NCBI GenBank assembly: GCA_963805795.1 | Contig: CAWDVG010000004.1 | Location: forward strand, 434,001 to 498,000 | DNA length: 64,000 bases | Reading direction: 5' to 3' | From: CAWARU01 sp963805795 | Lineage (GTDB): Bacteria > Pseudomonadota > Gammaproteobacteria > UBA6186 > Azoamicaceae | In this document: piece by piece, positions 16,390 to 25,462 of the stretch | Layout of the letters: the number at the start of each line of letters is the position of its first letter | Numbering within the stretch: the first letter of the stretch is position 1 | The notes under the pieces: model-generated | What the model saw: only the letters and a program-made list of their open reading frames with translations | Databases searched by the model: none | Told to the model about the DNA's origin: nothing | Program-made: the position numbers and the translations under genes

Positions 16390-19026
16390 ATGAGCCAAGC
16401 ACTAATAGATGCAGCTAAAATAGGTGATGTAAAAAAAGTTACAGAGCTGTTAGCCAGGGCAGACATTGACGTTAATTATGTGGGGTGGGGACATACGACA
16501 GCCCTCATAGAGGCTGCCGATAATGGACATATAGCTATCGTCAAGCTAGTTCTCGAAGCAAAAGCAAATATTGGGGACGGATGTTTGTGGGGTGAAACAG
16601 AATTGCATATGGCAGCCAAAAAAGGCCACACTGAAACCGTAAAATTATTACTTGCAGCAAAAGCTAATATTAACGCTAAAAATGTACGTGGGGATACAGC
16701 TTTGCATTGGGCGGCAAAACGTGGCCACACGGAAACTGTAAAGTTATTACTTGCATCAAAAGCAGATATTGAGGTTAGAGATCAGCATGAGAGAACAGCA
16801 TTACATTTGGCAGCCGAAAGTGGCCACGATATAGAGGATACCAGCGCCATATATACATGGGAAAGAACTGGCCACACCGAAACCGTAAAATTATTGCTTG
16901 AAGCAGATGCAGATGTTAACACCAGAGATTTCTATAACAGAACAGCCTTACATATGGCAGCCAAATATGGTAGTACAGATATCGTAAAACTATTGCTCGA
17001 AGCAAAAGCTGATATTGGGGCCAAAAATTTTAGGTGTGAAACAGCCTTGCATCTGGCAGCCAATAACGGTCACACGGAAACTGTAAAGTTATTACTCGCA
17101 GCAAAAGCAGATGTTAACGCCAGGGGCGTCGATAACAAAACCGCTTTACACCTAGCAGCTGCAAATGGCCATACAGAAGCCGTAAAATTGTTGCTTGCAG
17201 CAAAAGCAGACATTGAAGCTAAAGATACATTATTTGGCAGAACAGCCTTGCATATGGCTGCTGGGTGTTATAATGCCCATGAAATCGTAAAATTATTGCT
17301 CGATGTAAAAGCAGATATCAGGGCTAGAGATAAAGACGATAATACAGTTTTGCATAACGCTAGTTCAACAAACATAAATCTTCTGATTGCAGCAAAAATA
17401 GATATTGAAGCAAGAAATAAAAGTGGCGAAACAGCCTTGCTTGCGTATACCGGTTGGGATTTTCTTCCCGTTGGGATTAGTGAAAAAATAAAGCTATTGC
17501 TTAAAGCAAAAGCAGATATTAACGCACAAACCAAAGATGGTACCACTCTATTACAAATTGCGTCAGAAAAAGGCCATGAGGGAATCGTAGAGACGTCATT
17601 GCAATATGGCGCTCTGATAGATTTACCCACAGCAAAAGCCGATCGTACCAACCTCATCAAAGCCGCCCAAACATTAATGATGTCTGCAGAAGATGGTAAA
17701 TTTTCTAAAGAAATTATTGAAAATGTTTTTCTCTTAAAGGCCGGAATAAATGGAAGAAGGAAAGAAGATGGCAATACCGCTTTACATTTAGCCATTGAGA
17801 AAAATCCCGATTTGGCAGCGTTGTTAATTAGAAATGGAGCAGCCATCAATATCCCAAACAACCAAAGCCTGACCGTTATTCAGTTAATGAAAAAAAGGAG
17901 AAATTTCTATTATATTACCATGATAAATCTTAATCAATTAAATAGCTGGGTTGCAGTAAAATCACAATCACCCTCGCATAAAGCAATACAGGCTACTCTT
18001 TCCACCGGAAAAGATGTGAAAGAACAAATTGATACTAATCGAGATAGTAAGAAGCTGCGCAAAAATAACTTATTCATTTTTGAAAATATTTTTCGTTATT
18101 TACCTGCTGATAATGCAGACCTGTGTATAGAGTATTTATTCGCAAGTCCTAATTCAAGCAGTTTAACTGAAAGCCAGCGTAAACTAACGGCAGATACAAG
18201 CCCCGGGAATATATTATTCAGTCCAGAAATCCATTCAGCAACTACAGTTGGTTCAGCTGGGAAGACAAGTGTTAATGCAACTGCAAGCTGTTTAGCAATT
18301 CGATCTGGTTGCAAAGAAGAACATGACGAGATTCTTTCTGAATGGTATAGCATCCATATTACAAAGGAGGAAATCATCAAGGAAACTTATGATTGCATCA
18401 AAAGCCTTGATGGGGAAAAGTCTTTGTCATTTTCATTTGAGCTTGGTGAAATTCTGACAAAACATTTTAATTTATTTGGACACAGTGTATTACCTATGGC
18501 TTACGATTTACTGTCTCAGTTCGATTCGAATCATCAATATTTTAAAACAGCACATTCTTATTGTTATCAATTACTTTTACTTGCAGTAAATCATGATTAT
18601 ATATTACAAGAAGAAAGTCAAAGTTTAGAGGTGAAATCCAAACTACGCTTACTAAAAATTGGACATGGTAAAGAATTAAACAATCAGAGATCCAAGCAAC
18701 TTATGTCTTTGACCCAAATTATTCATCTCCTCCAATCCAATAGCGAACAACAACCTATTGTTGGAAAGCTTATGGGGGATTTTTTAACTGATCAGAGCCG
18801 ATCCGATGGCATTCCTGGTGTGACAAATGATGATGCAAAGTCTATGTTTAATCTTTTTCTATTTATAAAAGAAGAGATTGAAACCATGGAAATACAACTT
18901 AAAGATATAGAGGCAGAAAACACCCGATTAAAAATAACAATTGACGCATCTCAATCACAAGAAACAAAATCCAAAATGGAAGCTGCGATCACAACACGCC
19001 CACCTAATAGCTTTAGAAATGGATAA
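16390..19026 (+). CDS. Ankyrin-repeat protein, copy B (paralog)
   Basis: 878 residues, a tandem paralog of the preceding gene, 80 bases downstream, sharing the first residues (MSQ-A/V-L-L/I-DAAKIGD) and the C-terminal region. About a dozen ankyrin repeats span residues 5-400. One is interrupted by an insertion (GHDIEDTSAIYTWERTGHTE) that looks like a partly duplicated repeat. The linker and C-terminal domain start near residue 560. The ankyrin parts have diverged much more than the segment LLQSNSEQQPIVGKLMGDFL, which is identical in both; this suggests the C-terminal region has the conserved function and the repeats have changed ligand. AGGAGA precedes the ATG. Probably made from the same transcript as copy A. 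Confidence 0.9.
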   Translation: MSQALIDAAKIGDVKKVTELLARADIDVNYVGWGHTTALIEAADNGHIAIVKLVLEAKANIGDGCLWGETELHMAAKKGHTETVKLLLAAKANINAKNVRGDTALHWAAKRGHTETVKLLLASKADIEVRDQHERTALHLAAESGHDIEDTSAIYTWERTGHTETVKLLLEADADVNTRDFYNRTALHMAAKYGSTDIVKLLLEAKADIGAKNFRCETALHLAANNGHTETVKLLLAAKADVNARGVDNKTALHLAAANGHTEAVKLLLAAKADIEAKDTLFGRTALHMAAGCYNAHEIVKLLLDVKADIRARDKDDNTVLHNASSTNINLLIAAKIDIEARNKSGETALLAYTGWDFLPVGISEKIKLLLKAKADINAQTKDGTTLLQIASEKGHEGIVETSLQYGALIDLPTAKADRTNLIKAAQTLMMSAEDGKFSKEIIENVFLLKAGINGRRKEDGNTALHLAIEKNPDLAALLIRNGAAINIPNNQSLTVIQLMKKRRNFYYITMINLNQLNSWVAVKSQSPSHKAIQATLSTGKDVKEQIDTNRDSKKLRKNNLFIFENIFRYLPADNADLCIEYLFASPNSSSLTESQRKLTADTSPGNILFSPEIHSATTVGSAGKTSVNATASCLAIRSGCKEEHDEILSEWYSIHITKEEIIKETYDCIKSLDGEKSLSFSFELGEILTKHFNLFGHSVLPMAYDLLSQFDSNHQYFKTAHSYCYQLLLLAVNHDYILQEESQSLEVKSKLRLLKIGHGKELNNQRSKQLMSLTQIIHLLQSNSEQQPIVGKLMGDFLTDQSRSDGIPGVTNDDAKSMFNLFLFIKEEIETMEIQLKDIEAENTRLKITIDASQSQETKSKMEAAITTRPPNSFRNG

Positions 19027-19212
19027 GAACGGTAACAAAAAATCATAGACATATCTAGAAATTTATATTGGGAGGTACTTTAGCGGTTGGACAGAGCGAA
19101 TTATCGGGTCTACTCACAACTTAAAAATCCAAACGTATAATTTATAATATATTATTTATAATGCATTATAATGAAAATATATTTTTGAGGATTAGAATGC
19201 CTAAGAGGACCT

Positions 19213-20577
19213 ATGCCCTTTATTCCAACCACGGATGAAGATATTCAAGCCATGCTTAATTCGATTGGGCTCGATACCATCGAAGATTTATTTGCAGAAA
19301 TCCCAAAAGAACTCCGCATTAAAGAGCTGCCAAGCATTCCAGAAGCAAGCAACGAAAGTTCTCTCTCGAAGCAATTAAAAGCAATGGCAGCAAAAGATGC
19401 CATCGCTTTAAACTTTATCGGTGCTGGAGCCTATGAGCATACTATTCCAGCTGCTGTTTGGGAAATAACCAGTCGAGGGGAGTGGATGACCTCCTATACA
19501 CCCTATCAGGCAGAAGCCAGTCAAGGCACCTTACAATTACTATACGAATATCAAAGTATGATGGCAAGACTCATGCATATGGAAGTATCCAATGCCTCTC
19601 TTTATGATGGCGCTACCGCATTAGCCGAAGCCATTTTAATGGCGGCCCGTTGTCGTCCTAAAGCAGATTATATTCGAATTCTCATGCCGAATAACATCCA
19701 TCCTTATTACCAAGACGTTGTAAAAACCATTTTGCAAGCACAATCCATAGAGATATTGGAACTGCCCTTTTCTACAAATTCTGGCCGCATCGAAAAAAAT
19801 GCATTCGAGAAATATGCAGACATAGAATTGACCGCGATAATCATCCCCCAACCCAATTTTTTTGGTGTTTTAGAAGATGTTGATCAGATCACAGAATTTG
19901 CAGAAAATAAGAATATTTTAGTGATTGCTGTTGTAAACCCAACTGCAATGGCCCTATTGAAACCACCTGGGTTATGGGGGAAGAAAGGCGCCGATATCGT
20001 ATGTGGAGAAGGGCAACCTTTAGGGATACCTTTAGCCAGCGGCGGTCCCTATTTTGGTTTCTTGTGTTGTTCTAGAAAATATATCCGGCAATTACCAGGA
20101 CGTCTAGTAGGCCGCACGACAGATAATAATGGGAAAACCGGCTTTACTTTAACCTTGCAAACTCGGGAACAACATATCCGACGTGCCAAAGCTACTTCCA
20201 ATATTTGTACCAATCAAGGCTTATTGGTGACAGCAGCAACTATTTATTTAGCTTTAATGGGTAATGAAGGTTTGTTACGAGTAGCTATTGCTTGTCATAC
20301 TAAGACTGCTCAACTCCGAAGAAAATTACAAGACATTAAAGGGGTAAAAATTCTGTTTGCAAATAGCCCATTTTTCCATGAAACGGTTGTTCAATTTTCA
20401 ATGTCTTTAGATGTTGTTATGAAAGAGTTGCTCACACAGGGGATAGAACCAGGATTTGATCTCAGACAATATTATCCCGAATTAGGCGACAGTTTGTTAG
20501 TTTGTGTGACAGAAACTAAAACAGAAAAAGATTTAGATATTTTTGTGGCTGCTTTGAAGAAAGTATTGGGGGAATGA
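19213..20577 (+). CDS. gcvPA: Glycine decarboxylase P-protein subunit 1
   Basis: 454 residues, the N-terminal half of the PLP-dependent P-protein of the glycine cleavage system in the two-subunit form. It starts MPFIPTTDEDIQAMLNSIGL and contains the family block DGATALAEA and the GEGQPLGIPLASGGPY loop. With GcvPB it decarboxylates glycine and passes the aminomethyl group to the lipoyl arm of GcvH (28376). The start is supported by AAGAGGA just upstream. The gene heads a two-gene operon with gcvPB. The promoter region is extremely AT-rich with several TATAAT sequences. I saw no glycine riboswitch before it. Confidence 0.95.
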   Translation: MPFIPTTDEDIQAMLNSIGLDTIEDLFAEIPKELRIKELPSIPEASNESSLSKQLKAMAAKDAIALNFIGAGAYEHTIPAAVWEITSRGEWMTSYTPYQAEASQGTLQLLYEYQSMMARLMHMEVSNASLYDGATALAEAILMAARCRPKADYIRILMPNNIHPYYQDVVKTILQAQSIEILELPFSTNSGRIEKNAFEKYADIELTAIIIPQPNFFGVLEDVDQITEFAENKNILVIAVVNPTAMALLKPPGLWGKKGADIVCGEGQPLGIPLASGGPYFGFLCCSRKYIRQLPGRLVGRTTDNNGKTGFTLTLQTREQHIRRAKATSNICTNQGLLVTAATIYLALMGNEGLLRVAIACHTKTAQLRRKLQDIKGVKILFANSPFFHETVVQFSMSLDVVMKELLTQGIEPGFDLRQYYPELGDSLLVCVTETKTEKDLDIFVAALKKVLGE

Positions 20578-20627
20578 ATGGGCGGGCGAGTGAGTGACTG
20601 GGCAACTGAATAATTGGGTGATTGTAT

Positions 20628-22157
20628 ATGATTATTTTCGAACAATCTAAAAAAGGCCGACACAATATTCAATATTTTCCAGAGATTTCCTCTGGTAAAA
20701 CCAAAGAAAATACTTGGGATAAAGCTACTTTAGTAGCTGATATCCCAAAACATTTATTAAGACAAACTTTCAATGCCTTGCCTTCTGTATCAGAACTACA
20801 AGTGGTGCGACACTACACCCAGCTATCCCGAAAAAATTTTTCCATTGACTCGAATTTTTACCCTCTCGGTTCCTGCACCATGAAATATAATCCCAGAGTT
20901 GCCCATACATTGGCTTCACTACCAGAATTTTTGCAGCGTCATCCCTTAGCAAGCTTAGAACATAGCCAGGGCTTTATGCAGTGCGCTTATGAATTGCAAG
21001 AATTTCTTAAGGCAATCACTGGCATGCAAGGTGTTTCTTTAACTCCAATGGCAGGGGCCCAAGGTGAATTAGTAGGTGTTTTGATGATCCGCGCTTATCA
21101 TCAGGCACGAGGCGAAAGCCATCGCAATGAAATGCTCGTGCCTGATTCTGCGCATGGTACTAATCCAGCGAGCGCAGTGATGGCTGGATATAAAGTGAAG
21201 GAAATTCCCACTAATAAAGAGGGTGATTTAGATCTTGCAGCGTTAGAAAAGGCGCTCTCTAAAAATACTGCCGGCATCATGTTAACCAACCCATCTACAT
21301 TAGGATTGTTTGAACGTAGCATTCAAAAAATTGCGCAGTTAGTGCATGCAGCTGGAGGACTTCTCTATTATGATGGTGCTAATTTAAATGCCATTTTAGG
21401 TAAGGTACGCCCAGGCGATATGGGTTTTGATGTGATGCACATGAACCTACATAAAACCTTCGCTACCCCACATGGCGGTGGCGGCCCCGGTTCAGGACCC
21501 GTTGCCGTCAATGAACGTTTATTACCCTATTTACCTATCCCCATGGTAGGACAAGTAAAACAACCAAGATTAGATATTAAGCCCGAATTTTTCTGGCTTA
21601 CCGAAAAAGAGTACCCTGAAACCATCGGTCGCTTATCTGCTTTTATGGGGAACGCAGGTATTATTTTAAGAGCCTATATTTATATCCGTCTATTAGGAAG
21701 AAAGGGCCTGCATCGTGTGAGTGAATTTGCAACATTACATGCTAGTTATGTATTGTCTGAGATGAAGGAAGCAGGATTCACAACACCCTATCCTACACGA
21801 AGAGCCTCTCATGAATTTGTCTTGTCTCTTAAACCAGAGCTCAAAGCCTATTCTGTAAATGCGATGGATTTTGCAAAACGATTACTTGATTTTGGTTGTC
21901 ACGCTCCTACGACCTACTTTCCTTTATTAGTGCCGGAGTGCTTGTTAATTGAACCTACAGAAACAGAATCGAAAGAAGAACTGGATCATTTTGTATCCGC
22001 CATGCAAAGGATTCGCGAAGAAGCTATGACCGAACCTAGTATATTAAAAAATGCACCCTACACTTTACCAGTGGGACGTTTAGATGAAGTGAAAGCGGCG
22101 CGGGAATTGGATGTCGTATATAAAGATTCGGGAGTCAACGATGAACTACCTTTCTAA
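20628..22157 (+). CDS. gcvPB: Glycine decarboxylase P-protein subunit 2
   Basis: 509 residues, the PLP-binding half of the two-subunit P-protein. The PLP lysine is in DVMHMNLHKTFATPHGGGGP (about residue 273). Other family blocks are YPLGSCTMKYNPR and PDSAHGTNPASA. ATG 20628 (MIIFEQSKKGRH) is preferred over a TTG two codons earlier because family members start this way. The 50-base spacer after gcvPA is a quasi-repetitive G-rich stretch (GGGCGAGTGAGTGACTGGGC). The gcvT and gcvH partners are 6 kb away on the other strand, so the pathway is split into two operons. Confidence 0.95.
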   Translation: MIIFEQSKKGRHNIQYFPEISSGKTKENTWDKATLVADIPKHLLRQTFNALPSVSELQVVRHYTQLSRKNFSIDSNFYPLGSCTMKYNPRVAHTLASLPEFLQRHPLASLEHSQGFMQCAYELQEFLKAITGMQGVSLTPMAGAQGELVGVLMIRAYHQARGESHRNEMLVPDSAHGTNPASAVMAGYKVKEIPTNKEGDLDLAALEKALSKNTAGIMLTNPSTLGLFERSIQKIAQLVHAAGGLLYYDGANLNAILGKVRPGDMGFDVMHMNLHKTFATPHGGGGPGSGPVAVNERLLPYLPIPMVGQVKQPRLDIKPEFFWLTEKEYPETIGRLSAFMGNAGIILRAYIYIRLLGRKGLHRVSEFATLHASYVLSEMKEAGFTTPYPTRRASHEFVLSLKPELKAYSVNAMDFAKRLLDFGCHAPTTYFPLLVPECLLIEPTETESKEELDHFVSAMQRIREEAMTEPSILKNAPYTLPVGRLDEVKAARELDVVYKDSGVNDELPF

Positions 22158-22267
22158 AGTGTTTCTGAGCAGCTATAACATCGGGTTTAAGTTTAGTATC
22201 TTCATCTAGAAGATATAAGATTGATTAACAAAAACAGCCCCTGAAATTTACGATGTTACAGATAAAT

Positions 22268-23194
22268 TCATAAGGCTTGCTTTATTTGAATTAATAAATG
22301 GGACAGTTTTCTTCTGTCTTTATGATAACTGGTGCAATGACTAATAAAAATGGGTGAGCATTCTTCAACTAACGATAGCGCTTTCCTATAATCTTTAAGT
22401 GCATAATAAGTTTTGGCTAAATTTAGACATGTGATAGCTACCATCACATTGTTTTCGCCAAAGTATGATTTTTGAATCTTTAATGCCGTTTCCAGGTTTT
22501 CTTTAGCTTCTACACAATTCCCAAGTCTAAGGTTAGCTTCTCCAAGGCTTTGTAAACAGCAAGCAAAGGCATAATGATCTTTACCATAATGAGATTCGGA
22601 AAATTCAGCGCTCTTCTCCAATAATGCTTTGGCTTCTTTCAACTGATTTGATCCCAAATAGGTCATGCTAAGAAAAACCGATCCGGCCATAACATGAGGA
22701 TGATTCTCGCCTAAACTCAGTTTCCTAATAGACATTGATTGTTCCGATAACGCTTGGCCTTCTTTTAAATGTCCCAACTTTTGATACACAATGCCAAGGA
22801 TCAATAAAGGATATGATGTTTTAGAATAATTCATTCCGAACGCTTCCTTCCTAATTTCTACAGCACGTTCCAATAATTCTTTTGCAAGCTGATATTCTCC
22901 CAGATAGAGACAGTCATAACCAAAAGTAGATTTAATGTTAGCTACTCTATAATGATTTTTACCACAACACTTTTCTACAATATTTAAAGCCTGTTGACAA
23001 TAGGTTTTTCCAACCTTGTAATCCGCCAGTTCAGCATGAATAATTGCCAGAGTTGTATAATTATAGGCTAGCTCAGGATGATTTGATGGATAAAATAACT
23101 TTTTGATTGCTAACGCTCGATTAGCAAATTCCAATGCTTTCTTAGGATCGCATGTATCTCTAGAACTTTTTATGATTTTTTTGTTCTCTGTCAT
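22268..23194 (-). CDS. TPR protein, detached C-terminal half of a LuxR/TPR protein
   Basis: 308 residues made of about six tetratricopeptide repeats (for example ALEFANRALAIKKLFYPSNH, ELAYNYTTLAIIHAELADYK), of the kinesin-light-chain type also seen in the NB-ARC protein at 9675. It overlaps the end of the LuxR frame at 23160 by 35 bases, and its first codons are the same DNA as the end of that frame. In the long paralog the matching DNA is followed by about 200 residues more plus TM and NB-ARC. So an internal deletion appears to have removed the centre and left the TPR out of frame. It may still be translated from ATG 23194 by coupling, or be a pseudogene. Confidence 0.6.
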   Translation of the reverse strand: MTENKKIIKSSRDTCDPKKALEFANRALAIKKLFYPSNHPELAYNYTTLAIIHAELADYKVGKTYCQQALNIVEKCCGKNHYRVANIKSTFGYDCLYLGEYQLAKELLERAVEIRKEAFGMNYSKTSYPLLILGIVYQKLGHLKEGQALSEQSMSIRKLSLGENHPHVMAGSVFLSMTYLGSNQLKEAKALLEKSAEFSESHYGKDHYAFACCLQSLGEANLRLGNCVEAKENLETALKIQKSYFGENNVMVAITCLNLAKTYYALKDYRKALSLVEECSPIFISHCTSYHKDRRKLSHLLIQIKQAL

Positions 23195-23585
23195 AAAATA
23201 TTAAACAATGTGGTTTTCCTAGTTTTGCAAATGCTTGAATACTATTGTGCAATATCTGTCTAAAAGATTTTCTGACCAATAGATTAGTATAATGCTGTTT
23301 TAACATGGGAAATTTATCAGATTTCTCAATGAAGCTTATCAGGTTTTTAGAGTTTTCATTTTTTAATTTTTGTTTAATATTATTGACATGATTATTAACC
23401 GTCTTGGGTGAAATTAAGAGCAAAGGGGCTAATTCTTTAACCGTTTTCCCACTCAAGAGACAAGCCAAGGTATCAATTTCCTTATCTGTAAAATATACTC
23501 CTGAAATAATTCGTAACTCTGCAATATAACTCGTTAAAGGCAATATAACCTCTGCAGATAAATATTTGTCTGAAATATCGTTCAT
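23160..23585 (-). CDS. LuxR-HTH protein, detached N-terminal part of a LuxR/TPR protein
   Basis: 141 residues. The HTH (about 23-92: YFTDKEIDTLACLLSGKTVK, SPKTVNNHVNNIKQKLKN) and the following segment to CLIFYDREQKNHKKF are closely similar to residues 20-133 of the NB-ARC protein at 9675; then the frame stops. It starts at ATG 23585 with GGAGA nearby, and a perfect palindrome TGGGTGCCGCACCCA lies 58 bases upstream. As a short HTH protein it could still bind DNA and interfere with the full-length paralog. Equally it may be the front half of a pseudogene with the frame at 22268. Confidence 0.65.
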   Translation of the reverse strand: MNDISDKYLSAEVILPLTSYIAELRIISGVYFTDKEIDTLACLLSGKTVKELAPLLLISPKTVNNHVNNIKQKLKNENSKNLISFIEKSDKFPMLKQHYTNLLVRKSFRQILHNSIQAFAKLGKPHCLIFYDREQKNHKKF

Positions 23586-24007
23586 GACTCATAGTTCTCC
23601 AGAAATATCTGAATGATAAAAATATCTTAGCTAACTAAAAATTGGGTGCCGCACCCATATTATTAGGGTCATTAGGTTTTTTATTGTTAAAGCAATTTAT
23701 CATAGAATGGACTCATAACATACCGAATCGGTTCTAAATGTAAAACAAATCCTTAAGGAAATAGTTAATAATGACATAAAAGAATTAGCTAATTACATTG
23801 GAAGACTTGAAACAATTTGCCTCGCAGATATGCTGTATACAAAACCAGACAAGGGGCTTATCGTTAATCTTAATATAAAAAATATAAAATATAACGAAAT
23901 GTAAGGGAAACATGGCTTTATTTGTTGAGTTATAGAAAGCAATAAGTTAGACTTGGCTCACATACGGAAAGTCAATTTGTTCATAACAGCTTACAAGGAG
24001 CAACTTC
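23586..24007. other. Intergenic region with an unassigned open stretch
   Basis: 420 bases. It holds the palindrome at 23643-23657 and an open stretch 23719-23904 on the plus strand that has no early start codon (reads SVLNVKQILKEIVNNDIKEL...) and may be a gene scrap. A good ribosome-binding site (AAGGAG) for the GNAT remnant lies at about 23994-23999. Confidence 0.35.
23643..23657. promoter_or_regulatory. Perfect palindrome before the short LuxR gene
   Basis: TGGGTG-CCG-CACCCA, 6-base arms, GC-rich within AT-rich DNA, 58 bases upstream of the LuxR start at 23585. A plausible operator for this regulator family; not seen before the NB-ARC paralog. Confidence 0.4.
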
Positions 24008-24667
24008 ATGTTAAAAACACTCTATCAAGCAATAGGCTTTATCGTTGTACTGTTATGTAGTTATACAGTCTATGCAGTAAACGACGCGACAAAAGAAAAA
24101 GGTATTGACTTCCATTAATTATCTCTTGTTAATTTAACAAGCCAGAATAAGGATTGGTTTTATCGTGAATTCCCAAGAAGCTTTATGTCTGTCTATCAAA
24201 ATAAAGCTTTTGTTATTAATAAAGATAATAAGCCCACTATTCTAGGACCCAAAAATGTGGCTGAAAAGCAACAATGGCTTATTGAAACTGCTGAAGATGA
24301 ATTAAAAAATTATGTACTTTAGCCAGAAGAAGGTTACAAAGCATCATTAATTCAATATCAGAACAAACCCATCGGCGTACTACTTTATAGATTGTTAAAC
24401 AACGAAAAAACTATCTATTTAGCTCAATATTTCATTCTCCCAGAATTTCAAAGGAAAGGAATTGGACAATACATTTTGACAGAGATGATTCCTAAAGCAC
24501 ATCCTACTTACAAACGCTATGAAATATTAGTTAGGCACCAGAACGATGCTGCTGTTATGTTGTATAGTAAAGCTGGTTTTATTTTAGGTGATACAGCCTT
24601 GGCTAAAAAGTATGATTATGATCCGTTGCGATATATGAGTTTTTATAAAAATATTAATGGATTGTGA
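24008..24667 (+). pseudogene. GNAT acetyltransferase with signal peptide, two nonsense mutations
   Basis: One frame runs through 219 codons from ATG 24008 to TGA 24667 but is cut by TAA (24116-24118) and TAG (24320-24322). The start encodes a signal peptide (MLKTLYQAIGFIVVLLCSYT, VYA cleavage). The last 115 residues are a GNAT domain with IYLAQYFILPEFQRKGIGQY, where QRKGIGQ is the acetyl-CoA loop, and ends in SKAGF...YDPLRYMSFYK. Both stops could come from single C-to-T changes (CAA, CAG). These are real nonsense mutations rather than homopolymer indels. The intact ancestor was probably a secreted or periplasmic acetyltransferase; an internal start at 24392 would give the GNAT core only. Confidence 0.75.
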
Positions 24668-24805
24668 TACCAGGAAAAATCATTCCCCTCCATTTCTAGT
24701 AGATGAATAGGGATTCCCATTTTTCTCATATACAATTTTAGAACTACATCCTATGATAAGTATCAACAAACCTTTCCTTAATCCCTAGGATGCTATAATA
24801 AAAAG

Positions 24806-25354
24806 ATGATCGATTCCAGTGGTTTTCGACCCAATGTAGGCATTATCCTTAGTAATCAGGAAGGACAACTTTTTTTTGCCAAACGTATTGGTCGAGATGC
24901 TTGGCAGTTTCCTCAAGGAGGCGTGCACGAAAAAGAAAGCTTAGAAGAAACCTTATTTCGAGAATTAAAAGAAGAAATTGGTTTAGAACAAAAAGATGTG
25001 AGCATTTTAGGTCGAACCAGACATTGGTTGAGGTATCGCATCCCTAAACGTTTAATCCGCGATACACGTCCCTATTGTATCGGACAAAAACAATTATGGT
25101 ATTTACTACGCTTAGAAGCCGCAGATAGCGCCATTCATTTAGCCACCACTTTAAAACCCGAATTTGACGCTTGGCAATGGGTCAGTTATTGGTATCCATT
25201 ACGGCAAGTGGTTATATTCAAACGCGAAGTATACCGACGTGCGTTGCGTGAACTTGCACCTTATCTTTTTAAAGAGGTAATGCAGGGCCTAGGGAATCGC
25301 CCTTTTGATTCCATAATGCAGGAGCCAAAACCCCCCATAGACTACAATTCTTAA
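24806..25354 (+). CDS. rppH: RNA pyrophosphohydrolase (Nudix)
   Basis: 182 residues. It converts the 5' triphosphate end of mRNAs to a monophosphate, opening them to RNase E decay. The start MIDSSGFRPNVGIILSNQEG and the Nudix box GGVHEKESLEETLFRELKEE with IGL (about residues 37-61) are as in RppH; the family block RHWLRYRIPKR follows. Length is close to the E. coli protein (176). It precedes lgt on the same strand, the usual gammaproteobacterial neighbour area. No clear ribosome-binding site; the ATG follows AAAAAG. Confidence 0.95.
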   Translation: MIDSSGFRPNVGIILSNQEGQLFFAKRIGRDAWQFPQGGVHEKESLEETLFRELKEEIGLEQKDVSILGRTRHWLRYRIPKRLIRDTRPYCIGQKQLWYLLRLEAADSAIHLATTLKPEFDAWQWVSYWYPLRQVVIFKREVYRRALRELAPYLFKEVMQGLGNRPFDSIMQEPKPPIDYNS

Positions 25355-25462
25355 ACACCGACAGAATACTTTTGTCTTAAGCCTAATTCAGGTATCCTAA
25401 GATCTTTAAGGTTTCTATGGTTTTATCCTTTTTTAATTGAATAGTTTTATAGTAAATCAAGC

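Noticed and set aside
13889..18380. Several minus-strand frames of 80-200 residues within the ankyrin genes
   Set aside because: They mirror the repeat periodicity of the ankyrin genes, have Ser/Ala/Phe-rich shadow composition and no start signals.
19027..19212. A glycine riboswitch before gcvPA
   Set aside because: I looked for the tandem aptamer strings typical of this riboswitch and saw none; the spacer is mostly AT-rich repeats.
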